Source: Pirellulaceae bacterium (lineage in GTDB: Bacteria; Planctomycetota; Planctomycetia; Pirellulales; Pirellulaceae). From it: DNA of 64,000 nucleotides. Positions 9,487 to 18,683 of the stretch are shown here, piece by piece. Within the stretch, counting starts at the first letter, position 1. Every line of letters begins with the position of its first letter. The position numbers were made by a program, and so were the translations under genes. The notes under the pieces were generated by a model that was not told the DNA's origin, made no database searches, and worked only from the letters and a program-made list of their open reading frames with translations. The stretch spans positions 744,001 to 808,000 of the forward strand of contig JAHBXT010000002.1 of the NCBI GenBank assembly GCA_019636385.1. Direction: 5' to 3'.

Positions 9487-11556
9487 CTACTGAAACGGCG
9501 GTTGCGGGAAGTGACCCGTGCTGCTTTTCGCCGGTGTCGATGATGCTCCGAAGGGTGCTGCGATACCACGCGTTTGATCGCCTAACACCGACTCCGAATT
9601 CGCCTGCCGGTTCATAGCATCGATCTCCATTTCCAGGGAATTCGCCCGTTCCAGGTTGCCCAGACTGCGGTATAGTTCGGCTAATCGAGTTCGTGTTTCA
9701 ACTCGATTTGGATTCGTGCGGATCGCCAACTCGTAGGCGTTGACGGCCTCGGCTGTATTTCCCAGTTGAGTGTGGGCCATCCCTAACGAATCCATGAGGT
9801 CGTCGACATACCGCTCAGCAAGTGCTTGTTGGTTTTGCAGCTTTATCAGGGCATTGTTGGCGACCCGCCGCGCGCTTTCTGCATCCTGTAATTCCAAATA
9901 CATCCTGGCTAACAGACTGGCGTAACGCGCAGCACCCGCGACACGCTGCACCACCTGTTCCAAATGCATTTGAACCTGTTGCATTTCGTTTTGCAGCAGA
10001 TGGTGCTCGGCCAACAAGGCGTGCGCGCCAAGTACCGAGTAGCCATCCGCCAGGATATCATTCAAGTCGGCGGTTAAGTCATTTGACTCAAGCACATCAC
10101 CAGCAGGCGTTTGAAGGCCGATACGTGCAAGTTCCATAAACTTTTCAGCTACGCGCCAGCTACTGGGGTCAGCAGCTAAGGCGGCATCCAAGTACCTTAA
10201 GGCGGCACGCAACGTTTCACCTTGATTCATCCGCACGGTGAATTTTGCCAGATATACATCCGAAAGTGCGCGAGTCAAAATTGGGCTGGCGGCCACTCGA
10301 ACTCGGTCTGCAAGTAACTTCTGCGCCTCAACAATTTCGCGTTCGTTGTGGCTCAAAAGTTCAGCCAACTGAGCAACTACGAATTCGTTGGCTGGTTGCG
10401 ACTCGAGCAGCTTCTTGAAGGCGGCAACCCCTTTCTTGCGAACTCTCTCGGCCTCTGCATGCTGATGGATCGACTTCGCACGCTGGACAATCATACAATA
10501 CACGCTAGGTTCGCGAAGCGCAGCGTATTCCAATAACTCCAATGCGGCGGTAAAACTCTGGTTTGACCAGTACAACTCAGCCAAAGTCAGCAGCAAAGAT
10601 ATCGGCGCCTCACTCCAGCGAATGCCAATTTCCGCGTGGTGTTGAAACTCGGCAACGCGAAGTGATTCTGGCGTTTGAGTATGACCACTCATTTCAAGCA
10701 TGGCCAGGAGCGCGTGTGCTCTGATGTTGCCTATTCGATCGCGGGGAGCCAGTCGCGATAGAATCCGCTGCGCATCCTCCACCACACCGCTTCGTATTAA
10801 AGCATCACTAACGACGATTTGACCAAAATCTCCCGGGTATATTTGACAGATACGCCGAAACGCCAGCTCACCGTAATTGGTCAAGGACTTGCTGAACTGG
10901 ACCGCCGAAGTTTGCGTATCGGTTGTTGAAGCCACTGCCTCTGCAGTCCCAATATCCAAATAGCGCTTGGCCAGAATGGAACGATCGAGGATACTCCCCC
11001 ACCAAACAAGCATACTAACCGCACTCAAGAGAAATGTCGGCATAGACAGCTTCAGGATCTGGCGCCATTTTCGCGACCTGGCCCAACGGTAACTCAATTC
11101 CGCGATATGGACGGTCCAGCGAGCTGGCTCAACGACCAAGAAGTGAGCAAATAGATTCCAACCGCCTAGCAATAGTTTGAACCAAGTTGACTTATTCAGA
11201 GACCGATAAGCTCGCTGAAAATGTTTCTTGGGGACATCCAGCACATGTTGATACAGGACGTGTATTGCCCCGAGCCACCTACCGCCCGTCTTACCGGCTA
11301 ACTGTAATACTTGGACGATTACATTCCACAAGCCAAAGATGCTTGCGAGCAGCGTCTGCAGAACTAGCGCCTGGCGAATCCGTGCCGCGAAACGAGCAGT
11401 GGAAACGAATGCGGAAGCGAATTTCATGCCGCCTACAAACAGCATTTCGTAGGCCGCCATAAAGGGCCTGGCCAGTAATTCCCCGAGTCGTTGCATGCGA
11501 CTCAGGAACCAATAGAACCAGCCTAGTGGGTCAATGGAACTCACGACGGTTCCCAT
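9487..11556 (-). CDS. T3: membrane-anchored TPR-like protein (long form)
   Basis: 689 residues from the ATG, function unknown. A GTG four codons in would give VSSIDPLGW, aligning residue for residue with MSSIDP of T5, so the true start may be at 11544. The N-terminal extension is the longest of the family, with hydrophobic stretches near 35-52 and 63-88. The core signature is E143-P144-A-R-W, W158, S161-R162, W164. The membrane segment is at about 167-187 and is followed by AKRYLDIGTAEA. The GEMLF block is degenerate (YGELAFRRICQIYP). Late TPR-like pairs include LGAHALLAEHHLLQ, HLEQVVQRVAGAARYASLL, DDLMDSLGMAHTQLGN and NPNRVETRTRLAELYR. It ends in a Ser/Thr/Pro tail. Confidence 0.9.
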   Translation of the reverse strand: MGTVVSSIDPLGWFYWFLSRMQRLGELLARPFMAAYEMLFVGGMKFASAFVSTARFAARIRQALVLQTLLASIFGLWNVIVQVLQLAGKTGGRWLGAIHVLYQHVLDVPKKHFQRAYRSLNKSTWFKLLLGGWNLFAHFLVVEPARWTVHIAELSYRWARSRKWRQILKLSMPTFLLSAVSMLVWWGSILDRSILAKRYLDIGTAEAVASTTDTQTSAVQFSKSLTNYGELAFRRICQIYPGDFGQIVVSDALIRSGVVEDAQRILSRLAPRDRIGNIRAHALLAMLEMSGHTQTPESLRVAEFQHHAEIGIRWSEAPISLLLTLAELYWSNQSFTAALELLEYAALREPSVYCMIVQRAKSIHQHAEAERVRKKGVAAFKKLLESQPANEFVVAQLAELLSHNEREIVEAQKLLADRVRVAASPILTRALSDVYLAKFTVRMNQGETLRAALRYLDAALAADPSSWRVAEKFMELARIGLQTPAGDVLESNDLTADLNDILADGYSVLGAHALLAEHHLLQNEMQQVQMHLEQVVQRVAGAARYASLLARMYLELQDAESARRVANNALIKLQNQQALAERYVDDLMDSLGMAHTQLGNTAEAVNAYELAIRTNPNRVETRTRLAELYRSLGNLERANSLEMEIDAMNRQANSESVLGDQTRGIAAPFGASSTPAKSSTGHFPQPPFQ

Positions 11557-11677
11557 CCGCTAGGGCCGCGTGAGTTTCAACAGCGGAGCGGCAATCCGCC
11601 CAGCGACTGAATTCTTTGCTCGATCGTGGTAGTGCGTTCATCACGGCGATGTCTGTGTCCATCAAGAATTCGAGCAT

Positions 11678-13747
11678 TTATCGGTCAAGTTTAGCGTTAT
11701 CGCTTTCGCGCGCACCGGTTAGCAATTCAGAAGACTCCATAGCCGTCTTCAATTCTTCCGACGACTCCCTGAGAAACTCCACCGCATCCTCCTGGGCGCG
11801 CGCATTCTGTTCATCACCCAGCCTTCTGTAAAGCTTAGCTAGAAGAATTCTAGTTTCCACTCGTGAAGGGTTGGCTTCCAACGCCAATTGGTAGGAACCA
11901 ATGGCATCGGGGTAGCGTTTCAGTCGCTGAAGGACCATTGCCTGAGTCTCCAGGAGTTCATCGACATGTTTTTCATTCATGAGATCACGCTGCCTGATAA
12001 TCTCACGGCAATTCTCAGCCACTTTCAGAGCATCCTCAAAACGCTCTAGTTTGGCGTAGGCGGTCATTAATTGCTGCGCATTCTTAATTGCTGCTGGAGC
12101 CACTTGATAGACCTGCTCTAGGTGCGGAACTGCCTGAGTCACATGATCCTGGTGCATATGAAGCGTGGCTAACATAGCGTGAGTTCCCGTCGTCGCACCG
12201 CCAGTTACCAAAATGCGATTGAGCACACTCACTAAATCGTCCAACCTGCGAGTAGCCTCTTCTGCATCGGCATCAGGTTGAACTTGAATGAGATTGCCGA
12301 TACTCTCGGCTACACTCGGATTCGTCGGGTCCACAACCATTGCCCGATCCAGATAACGAAAACTAGTTAACGGATTCTTGTCACGAGCTGACACCAGGAG
12401 GAAGCGAATGCGATAAACTTCCGAAAGTGCACGCGTGAGTGCTGGGCTAGGTCGAAGCGATTGGCCTTCTTTTAGTATGGCCTCAGCTTGATTAAGTCCG
12501 GCTTCGCTGCTGCTCAAAAGCTGTGCGATTTGAATACGAGCCTTCTCGGCCGACGGCAACTTGATTAAGACTTGTTGAAAGTACTCAATGGCTTGCCTGC
12601 GAACCGAATCGGACAACTCGTCGTACCCGGCCGCAGCCAGTCGCTGAACCAAGACGGGATACACCTCCGGGGAACGCGCGGCGGCTTGTCGGTAAAACAA
12701 AAGCGCGCGGTCAATGTCCTTGCCGCGCCAGCACAGATCGGCAGCCGCCAGCCATACTTCGATGGGAGTACTCTCCCAAGCCATGGCGGCGGTTGCATGA
12801 TGAATAAACACCGGTAGCTGTTCAATGTCGCGCGCGCGCTGAAGCTCGGTCAGCAGACTCATGGCCATCAGGGCGTGGGCCTTAGCATTGCCAACTTGTC
12901 GTGCGGGAGCCATGGACTGCAGCATTCGCTGGCTCTGGCCCACAGCACCGCGCTGCAGCAGCGACGCAGCAATCATAATCCGATTTTCACTGGTTGGCTT
13001 TAGCAACTCGATACGACGAAACAACATTTCGGCATAGCTGGAAAGCGTTGTAGGCAACTTAGGTACCCCGAACACGTCCTGTCCAGTGCCCACATGCGGC
13101 GGCCTCTTGGTCGACACATCGCCACTGGCTAGCAACCCCTGTTCCCACGCCGAGATTTCTTCTTGGCCTAACTTAAAATACATTTCGGCCAGTTGATTGC
13201 GATCGATTTTTCCACTGCCCCAAACGGTGGCAATCATCACGAACAATAAACTGGTTGGAAGTGAAGCGACAAGCAGTCGCTTCCATTTCCTGGTGCGAGC
13301 CCACCCAAACATCACCCCCGCACATTGAATCAGCCATTTTGCCGGTTGCAATAGTGAGATGTGATAGATAGTTCGCAAAAGTCGGCGTCCGAGGCGATTT
13401 TTTCCTGCTTTGCGTAGCGCTGGATTCCTCCGCATGGCTGCGGGTAGCCCAGCTAGCGCCAGCAAATGTTTTTGCGCTATGGGGAAGATACCTGACTTGG
13501 CGACCGGTCGCAGAAATATCAGCTTCCGCTGAATACGCTGGCCCATGGCTACCAACAGATAACTGACAACCAGAAACAGCCAAGCCAACGGATTGGGTAA
13601 CTTACGGCCGAACCGTTGACGCGAAGTTAAAACACCAGCACTTGTCCGTTTGAAAACGCGACGAAAGGGTGCCGCCAGCTTTCGACGCAACGTTTGCAAA
13701 TAGCCGATTGACGCGAATAGCCTACCAAGAAGATCGGACTTGGGCAT
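11678..13747 (-). CDS. T2: membrane-anchored TPR-like protein (long form)
   Basis: 689 residues from the ATG at 13747, function unknown. I prefer this start over an in-frame TTG four codons upstream because it places D5 and G8 (MPKSDLLG) where the sisters have D5-P6-I-G; here the proline is replaced by leucine. A very basic N-terminal region follows, with a hydrophobic stretch at about 56-68. The core signature is Q134-P135-A-K-W, W149, T152-R153, W155, with Ser replaced by Thr. The membrane segment is at about 158-177. Blocks: YAEMLFRRIELLKP, LLQRGAVGQSQRMLQSMAP, AHALMAMSLL. TPR-like pairs include GTHAMLATLHMHQD, HLEQVYQVAPAAIKNA, DELLETQAMVLQRLKR and NPSRVETRILLAKLYRRLGD. Confidence 0.9.
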   Translation of the reverse strand: MPKSDLLGRLFASIGYLQTLRRKLAAPFRRVFKRTSAGVLTSRQRFGRKLPNPLAWLFLVVSYLLVAMGQRIQRKLIFLRPVAKSGIFPIAQKHLLALAGLPAAMRRNPALRKAGKNRLGRRLLRTIYHISLLQPAKWLIQCAGVMFGWARTRKWKRLLVASLPTSLLFVMIATVWGSGKIDRNQLAEMYFKLGQEEISAWEQGLLASGDVSTKRPPHVGTGQDVFGVPKLPTTLSSYAEMLFRRIELLKPTSENRIMIAASLLQRGAVGQSQRMLQSMAPARQVGNAKAHALMAMSLLTELQRARDIEQLPVFIHHATAAMAWESTPIEVWLAAADLCWRGKDIDRALLFYRQAAARSPEVYPVLVQRLAAAGYDELSDSVRRQAIEYFQQVLIKLPSAEKARIQIAQLLSSSEAGLNQAEAILKEGQSLRPSPALTRALSEVYRIRFLLVSARDKNPLTSFRYLDRAMVVDPTNPSVAESIGNLIQVQPDADAEEATRRLDDLVSVLNRILVTGGATTGTHAMLATLHMHQDHVTQAVPHLEQVYQVAPAAIKNAQQLMTAYAKLERFEDALKVAENCREIIRQRDLMNEKHVDELLETQAMVLQRLKRYPDAIGSYQLALEANPSRVETRILLAKLYRRLGDEQNARAQEDAVEFLRESSEELKTAMESSELLTGARESDNAKLDR

Positions 13748-13814
13748 CTTGAATGTCAAACCTTGTAATACTGAATACGAGCCTTCAGCTTAACCTGCAT
13801 TCGACAAACTTCGG

Positions 13815-15902
13815 TCACGACTCGTCCGGCGGAGAACCACTCGATACTGGCTTAGAATAGCCTGAACTTACCGCTGGCGAATGGGGCGTGCGAGACTCTG
13901 CGGAAGTAGCGGGAGTGGATACGCGGGTCAATTCAGACAACCACGTATTGAACCGCTGATTTTGCTGCGTTTCTTGTTCCAACAATTTCCCGGCATCCTC
14001 TTCGGCAGTCGCCCTCTGCTGATCACCAGTCTCGCGCAACAGTTTTACAAGTCGCTGGCGAGTCTGGCCACGAAATGGATTGAGTTGTAAAGTCACGCTG
14101 TACAAGCGAATTGCATCAGGAAGGTTTTCCTGCTTTTGATAGACTTTGCCCAGCGAATCTGCTAAATCGTCTACAAAGGACTCGTGCAGCGATTTTCGCT
14201 GCTCAAGCAGAGATAACGAATGGTTGGCAACCTCTCGTGCGTTATCCAAACGCCCCATGCTTCCATATGCAAGAGTTAACATATTGGCATACTTGACAGC
14301 GGTCGGCGCAATTCTAAAGACCTGCTCCAGGTGCATCAGCGCCTTATCTCGCTGGTCATTACTCCAGTAGTACTCTGCCAGAATTGCATGTGTTCCGGTA
14401 GTAGCTTTACCCGATGCCAAGACCCTATTCATGATTGCCCCAAGGCTTTGCTCCTCCGATGCCGCTGGATTGTTGGCATCATCTTGAACTACCTGAGCGA
14501 TCTCTTGAGCCACATGAGGATTGGTGGGATCTAATCCCATTGCACGGTCCAAAATAGCCAGACCCGCTTTGCGGTCCGGGTTATGCCTACCAAAATAGTT
14601 ATATCGCATCCGACAAACTTCTGACGCTGCGCGCGCGTAGACAGTGCCTGGTTTGGCAAGTGGAGCAAAGTCCTTTAACAATTCCTCAGCCTGCTCTATT
14701 CCTTCCTGGTCCATGCTCAAGAGTTCGATCAATAGAATTTTCGCCTGATGATCGGTGGGTTGATTCGCTAGATGCTTTCTGAAATGATCAATACCCATAG
14801 TTCGAACAAAACTGGCCAAGGCAAGTTGATCGGCTTCCTGCGCCCGGCTAGCAAATAGCCGGTACAGACTAGGTTCACGCAGAGCGGCTATCTGAAAAAT
14901 GTTAAGCGCCCGCTCGACTTGGCCAGCCTTCATCAACAACTCACCTGAAGCCTCAAGGATAGCTATCGGCGCTGATTCCCAAAGTGCACCTGCTTGAGCA
15001 TGATGCTGAAACAGCGGGATCAGTTGGGAATCTGGATTGGTCCGCAATTGCTCCATGTAGATACCAGCTATCATCGAATGGGCTCGCACATCACCAATGC
15101 GATCGTCTGGCGCAATTTTTCCCAGCATACTACGCGCTTCAGATATTGCACCTCGACGCAGCAATGTATGTCCAATTATCAAGCGAACGCGCTCACTGGG
15201 TTCTAGCAAGTAGATGCGCCGGAATAGCATCTCATGAAAGCGAGCTTCGGTCTCTTTTTGCTCGCTAACCGCACTCGCCACCGGTGACTTTTTCTCCAGC
15301 ACAGCTGCGGGCGTGCGAGAGTCTTGATCCCCATTGCTGATTCTGGTCAGCGCGGCATCGAAATTGTCGAAGCTTTCTTCACTAACTGCAAAATAGCGTT
15401 GAATCAACAGCACTCGATCAATTCTGTCGCCAGACCAAACAGCCACAGTGAACGCCAGCAGACCCATCGTTGGAAGTAACCAAGCCATGGCCGGCAGCCA
15501 CGCCCGCGACTTCGCCCAGCTGTGGACGGCTCCCGCGATTTGAATAAACCATCGGATCGGCTCCACCATCGTGCTGCGATAGGCATAACCCATTGCCTTA
15601 GTGAAGGCTTGAGCGGCTCGCGTCTTACTTAAACGCGCATATGTAGACGAGCGAAACGTGCGCCGAGGAATCGAAATTATCCAGAAATTTATGGATCGCA
15701 ACGTTCCCATCACGAACTGATCCCACAGCGCCCCCACAAACGCCATCTTTAGCGAAAGTCGCCGACCAATTCTCGACAGGCCGAACATGAGCTTCAGTGG
15801 ACCAGTAACTAGGCGGTTGCTCCACTTACGACAAAATCCGTTGACTCTGTAGAACCACCCGATGGGGTCGAGAGTCGGCAGACGCGTCCTACGATTCGAC
15901 AT
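13815..15902 (-). CDS. T1: membrane-anchored TPR-like protein, first gene of the array (long form)
   Basis: 695 residues from the ATG at 15902, function unknown. The frame stays open upstream to 15983, but only this start puts the D-P motif (TLDPIGW, D12-P13) near the N-terminus as in the sisters. A basic extension with aromatic stretches follows, then the core signature: E114-P115, W129, S132-R133, W135. The membrane segment is at about 136-156. Blocks: FHEMLFRRIYLLEP, TLLRRGAISEARSMLGKIAP, RAHSMIAGIY. Late TPR-like pairs include TGTHAILAEYYWSNDQ, HLEQVFRIAPTAVKYANML, DDLADSLGKVYQKQ and NPFRGQTRQRLVKLLR. It ends in a Ser/Pro tail. The gap to T2 is 67 bp. Confidence 0.9.
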   Translation of the reverse strand: MSNRRTRLPTLDPIGWFYRVNGFCRKWSNRLVTGPLKLMFGLSRIGRRLSLKMAFVGALWDQFVMGTLRSINFWIISIPRRTFRSSTYARLSKTRAAQAFTKAMGYAYRSTMVEPIRWFIQIAGAVHSWAKSRAWLPAMAWLLPTMGLLAFTVAVWSGDRIDRVLLIQRYFAVSEESFDNFDAALTRISNGDQDSRTPAAVLEKKSPVASAVSEQKETEARFHEMLFRRIYLLEPSERVRLIIGHTLLRRGAISEARSMLGKIAPDDRIGDVRAHSMIAGIYMEQLRTNPDSQLIPLFQHHAQAGALWESAPIAILEASGELLMKAGQVERALNIFQIAALREPSLYRLFASRAQEADQLALASFVRTMGIDHFRKHLANQPTDHQAKILLIELLSMDQEGIEQAEELLKDFAPLAKPGTVYARAASEVCRMRYNYFGRHNPDRKAGLAILDRAMGLDPTNPHVAQEIAQVVQDDANNPAASEEQSLGAIMNRVLASGKATTGTHAILAEYYWSNDQRDKALMHLEQVFRIAPTAVKYANMLTLAYGSMGRLDNAREVANHSLSLLEQRKSLHESFVDDLADSLGKVYQKQENLPDAIRLYSVTLQLNPFRGQTRQRLVKLLRETGDQQRATAEEDAGKLLEQETQQNQRFNTWLSELTRVSTPATSAESRTPHSPAVSSGYSKPVSSGSPPDES

Positions 15903-16138
15903 GAGCAGTCGCCAGTAACGGAAAGACAGGCCACAAAGATTAGTACGGTAAAGGCGATGAAGGCGGTCACAAACCACCTTCATCGAATCTCCTCTATTAT
16001 TTCCGCGCTGCGAAACGCTGCCACCCCCCGTACGAGCGGCTCAACCGGAACTGGAGCGAAAATAGCTTTCCAATGCCCATCACACGGAAAGCAACGATTA
16101 TGCCAGCAAGCCAAGGCCTCTTGCTGCTTGCGGAAGCT

Positions 16139-17134
16139 CTACGCGTCTAACGGATTTAACGGCAGCTCGAAGACCATGCCTTCTTCAATCGCTTTAAATC
16201 CCAGTCTCCGTAAAATAGCGTGCTGCTGATTGTCTAAGGCAGATGTAACAACCCGCACACGATCGTACTTCTCGTTGTTCAGCTCACGGAAAGTCTCGCC
16301 CAATAAGAAAAGATGCTGGTCTGCAGCCGCAAACCCACCACCAGCCGTCTGAGCTAACCAAGATTCAGGGGGAGGAGGCCACAGCCAGGCAACTTTCGGG
16401 CGATTCCCGCTGATAGTTGAAGCTAGACTCCAAATGAACAGCTCCTGTACCGTCCGACCAGTAGCACGATCGGCCAGTTGAAACGAAGACACTTCGGCAT
16501 GGCCCAAAACGCAAGATAGCCACCACGGCAACCTGGGTTCATCTAACTGCCGCTGGACACAGGTGCCTCGTCTAACCTGCATCTGCAACCGGTCGGATGG
16601 CGCTCGAAATTCATCCAACGTCAATTCCCAAACTGAGGTAGGTTGCATTGGCTGGTATCCGGCATCGGCCAACCAGCCATTGAGCCGCGTCTCATACGAA
16701 AGCGTACCTGCCAATCCATCGCCTGGTCCCAGCCCCAGATAAAAGGCGCTTTCCGGTACGGCGGGACGAAATATGCTGCGCTCAATTCGCTGCTCCACAC
16801 AGCGACTCTTTGCAGCATCCAGTAGAAGTTGAGCCACTTCGTCTGCCGCAGCATGATCTTGAACACACATTGCAGCAACATCCAGTCGCTTACGAACTTC
16901 GCCGGACTGCCAAATCCAGGCAGGACAGGTCAAGTGAATGAACCCAAGCGGCCGGTCGTGCAGGCAAGCAAGCAGCAATTGACCAGCTTCAAAGTAAGGC
17001 TTGGCGGTGACGAACAGCTCAAACTGTTCGGCCGAAACAAACAAATGCTGCGAATACTGACCATAGTGGGCGTTCCATATCTCACTGAGGCCGCGTAAAT
17101 CGGTATTGCGGAAGCTACGAATCGACAAAGCCAC
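16139..17134 (-). CDS. GNAT-family N-acetyltransferase, probably two GNAT-like halves
   Basis: 331 residues. The first ~150 residues look like a GNAT fold (opening LSIRSFRNTDLRGLSEIWN, then RPLGFIHLT and the acetyl-CoA loop region). The second half ends with ALDNQQHAILRRLGFKAIEEGMVFEL, the typical last strands of a GNAT domain. The V/I-x-x-Q/R-G-x-G/A pyrophosphate loop is not clear, so the N-terminal half may be degenerate. The substrate is unknown. It sits 28 bp downstream of proC on the same strand and 236 bp upstream of T1, so proC and this gene are probably one transcript. Confidence 0.7.
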   Translation of the reverse strand: MALSIRSFRNTDLRGLSEIWNAHYGQYSQHLFVSAEQFELFVTAKPYFEAGQLLLACLHDRPLGFIHLTCPAWIWQSGEVRKRLDVAAMCVQDHAAADEVAQLLLDAAKSRCVEQRIERSIFRPAVPESAFYLGLGPGDGLAGTLSYETRLNGWLADAGYQPMQPTSVWELTLDEFRAPSDRLQMQVRRGTCVQRQLDEPRLPWWLSCVLGHAEVSSFQLADRATGRTVQELFIWSLASTISGNRPKVAWLWPPPPESWLAQTAGGGFAAADQHLFLLGETFRELNNEKYDRVRVVTSALDNQQHAILRRLGFKAIEEGMVFELPLNPLDA

Positions 17135-17162
17135 AATAAATGCCAGGCGTTAGCGGCAAAGA

Positions 17163-17978
17163 TCAAGCGGAAAACTGTTCCAACTGACGACTACGTTCGA
17201 CACAGGCGGCCACCGCTTCAATAACCGCACTCCGCAATCCTGCGGCTTCCAGCTTGCGCAACGCGGCGATCGTGGTGCCGCCAGGGCTGGTTACCTGGTC
17301 TTTTAGCTGCCCAGGATGCTGCCCCGTCGCCAGCACCATCTTGGCCGAACCCAAGACGGCCTGTGCCGCCAATTGCAGAGCTACCTCACGTGCCAGTCCA
17401 GCCGAAACACCAGCATCGGCAAGCGCTTCAATAAAAATGTACACATAGGCCGGGCTGGACCCGGCAATTCCCGTAACACCATGCAGTTGCCATTCCGGCA
17501 CTGTTACGCATGTTCCTACCGATTCCATCAATTGCCGAGCCCAAGCGATGTCCCGATCCTCGACGTCCGTGCAGGCCGACAATGCCGCCGCTCCAGCCCC
17601 CACCTGTGCCGGGGTATTAGGCATGATGCGGATCACGCGAGTCGCATTGAGCATATCTTGCAATTCAGCGATGCTAACTCCAGCAGCAATCGAAACCCAA
17701 AGTCGATTGCCAGGTAAGACCTGTCCCAGCGACGAACCGATCTCGCGCAGCACTCCCGGCTTAACCGCCACAACAACGGGATCACATTCCGCTGCGGCTG
17801 TGGCCGCTGCATGTACCGACACTTTAGGAAACAGCCTTCCCAGCTGTTCACGCCGAAGCTGCGCACTTTCGACGATCAGCAGGTCACTCGGTTCTAGGAA
17901 ACCGCGCTCAAGCGCTCCCGTAATCAGCGCGGCAGCCATTTGACCACCGCCGATAAACCCCACTTTTCTCTTGTGCAT
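17163..17978 (-). CDS. proC: Pyrroline-5-carboxylate reductase
   Basis: 271 residues, a normal length. It catalyses NAD(P)H-dependent reduction of 1-pyrroline-5-carboxylate to L-proline, the last step of proline synthesis, in the cytoplasm. The Rossmann loop VGFIGGGQMAAALI lies at the N-terminus. VVAVKPGVL and RIMPNTPAQVGAGAAAL are family hallmarks. The C-terminal dimerisation region has TGIAGSSPAYVYIFIEALADAG and DQVTSPGGTTIAALRKLE, of which the SPGGTT segment is strongly diagnostic. Confidence 0.96.
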   Translation of the reverse strand: MHKRKVGFIGGGQMAAALITGALERGFLEPSDLLIVESAQLRREQLGRLFPKVSVHAAATAAAECDPVVVAVKPGVLREIGSSLGQVLPGNRLWVSIAAGVSIAELQDMLNATRVIRIMPNTPAQVGAGAAALSACTDVEDRDIAWARQLMESVGTCVTVPEWQLHGVTGIAGSSPAYVYIFIEALADAGVSAGLAREVALQLAAQAVLGSAKMVLATGQHPGQLKDQVTSPGGTTIAALRKLEAAGLRSAVIEAVAACVERSRQLEQFSA

Positions 17979-18074
17979 AGGCTAAATCCCTGGCTGCCTA
18001 ATAAAGGAGTCTTGCCGTGGACCGACGAATTGCGCCCAAACTGTGGTGCGCATTGTATCGTATCCGACACCCGT

Positions 18075-18425
18075 CTACGAGACGCATTCTTCGTGAACAG
18101 AAGGCTGCAACGCGCAGACCATGTCCGCCAACCTATCCAGCGCCAACATCAATTGGTGCCAGTGCGTTACCAGCTCGAAGGTGTCCCAGCTCACAGTAGC
18201 GCTACTGTCAAACCCCAATTCGCTAACACAGATCGAATTCCCCAAGACCATCAAGCCTTCCGCCACAGCCGTATGGCCCTTTTCATCGGGAGTCAGCTCA
18301 TTGTCGTCGTACACTGGTACGACTTGCCTCATCGCCTGGTGGACAACCCACAGTGCTGCCTTCTCCGCATCCGCAGCCGTTAATGTAGTACGAAAATTGC
18401 CACTTTGAACATAAAACTTGGCCAT
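18075..18425 (-). CDS. Small conserved planctomycete protein of unknown function
   Basis: 116 residues, starting MAKFYVQSGNFRTTLTA at an ATG with a good GGAGG ribosome-binding site (plus-strand complement at 18432-18436). No signal peptide or membrane segment. The fold looks alpha/beta, with a short opening beta-hairpin, an amphipathic helix (DAEKAALWVVHQAMRQ) and acidic middle segments. I recognise the MAKFYVQSG opening as recurring in planctomycete proteins but know no function. Confidence 0.75.
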   Translation of the reverse strand: MAKFYVQSGNFRTTLTAADAEKAALWVVHQAMRQVVPVYDDNELTPDEKGHTAVAEGLMVLGNSICVSELGFDSSATVSWDTFELVTHWHQLMLALDRLADMVCALQPSVHEECVS

Positions 18426-18683
18426 CGTAAACCTCCATGAAATTGGTGACTGAGCGAAAAATCGTCGCTTCGTGTCCCAGCCAATGCAAACTGCTAACGC
18501 ACTCGAATCAGCTCAGCACACTTCCCCTCGACAGCACTCTAAATCGCAGCCGGCCGGACAACTTCGGTCCCTGTCAGTTGAGAATGCGACAAAAAGGCCA
18601 CGAATTGTTGCCAGACCAACGGCCAATGCGGCAGCTTTACGTCGCGCAGGCCTCAGGTTCTCAATGCAAGCGTTCGCCCCGAA

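Noticed and set aside
1-15902. Functional link between dnaK and the TPR array
   Set aside because: They are convergent and separated by a perfect terminator; adjacency alone does not support a shared role.
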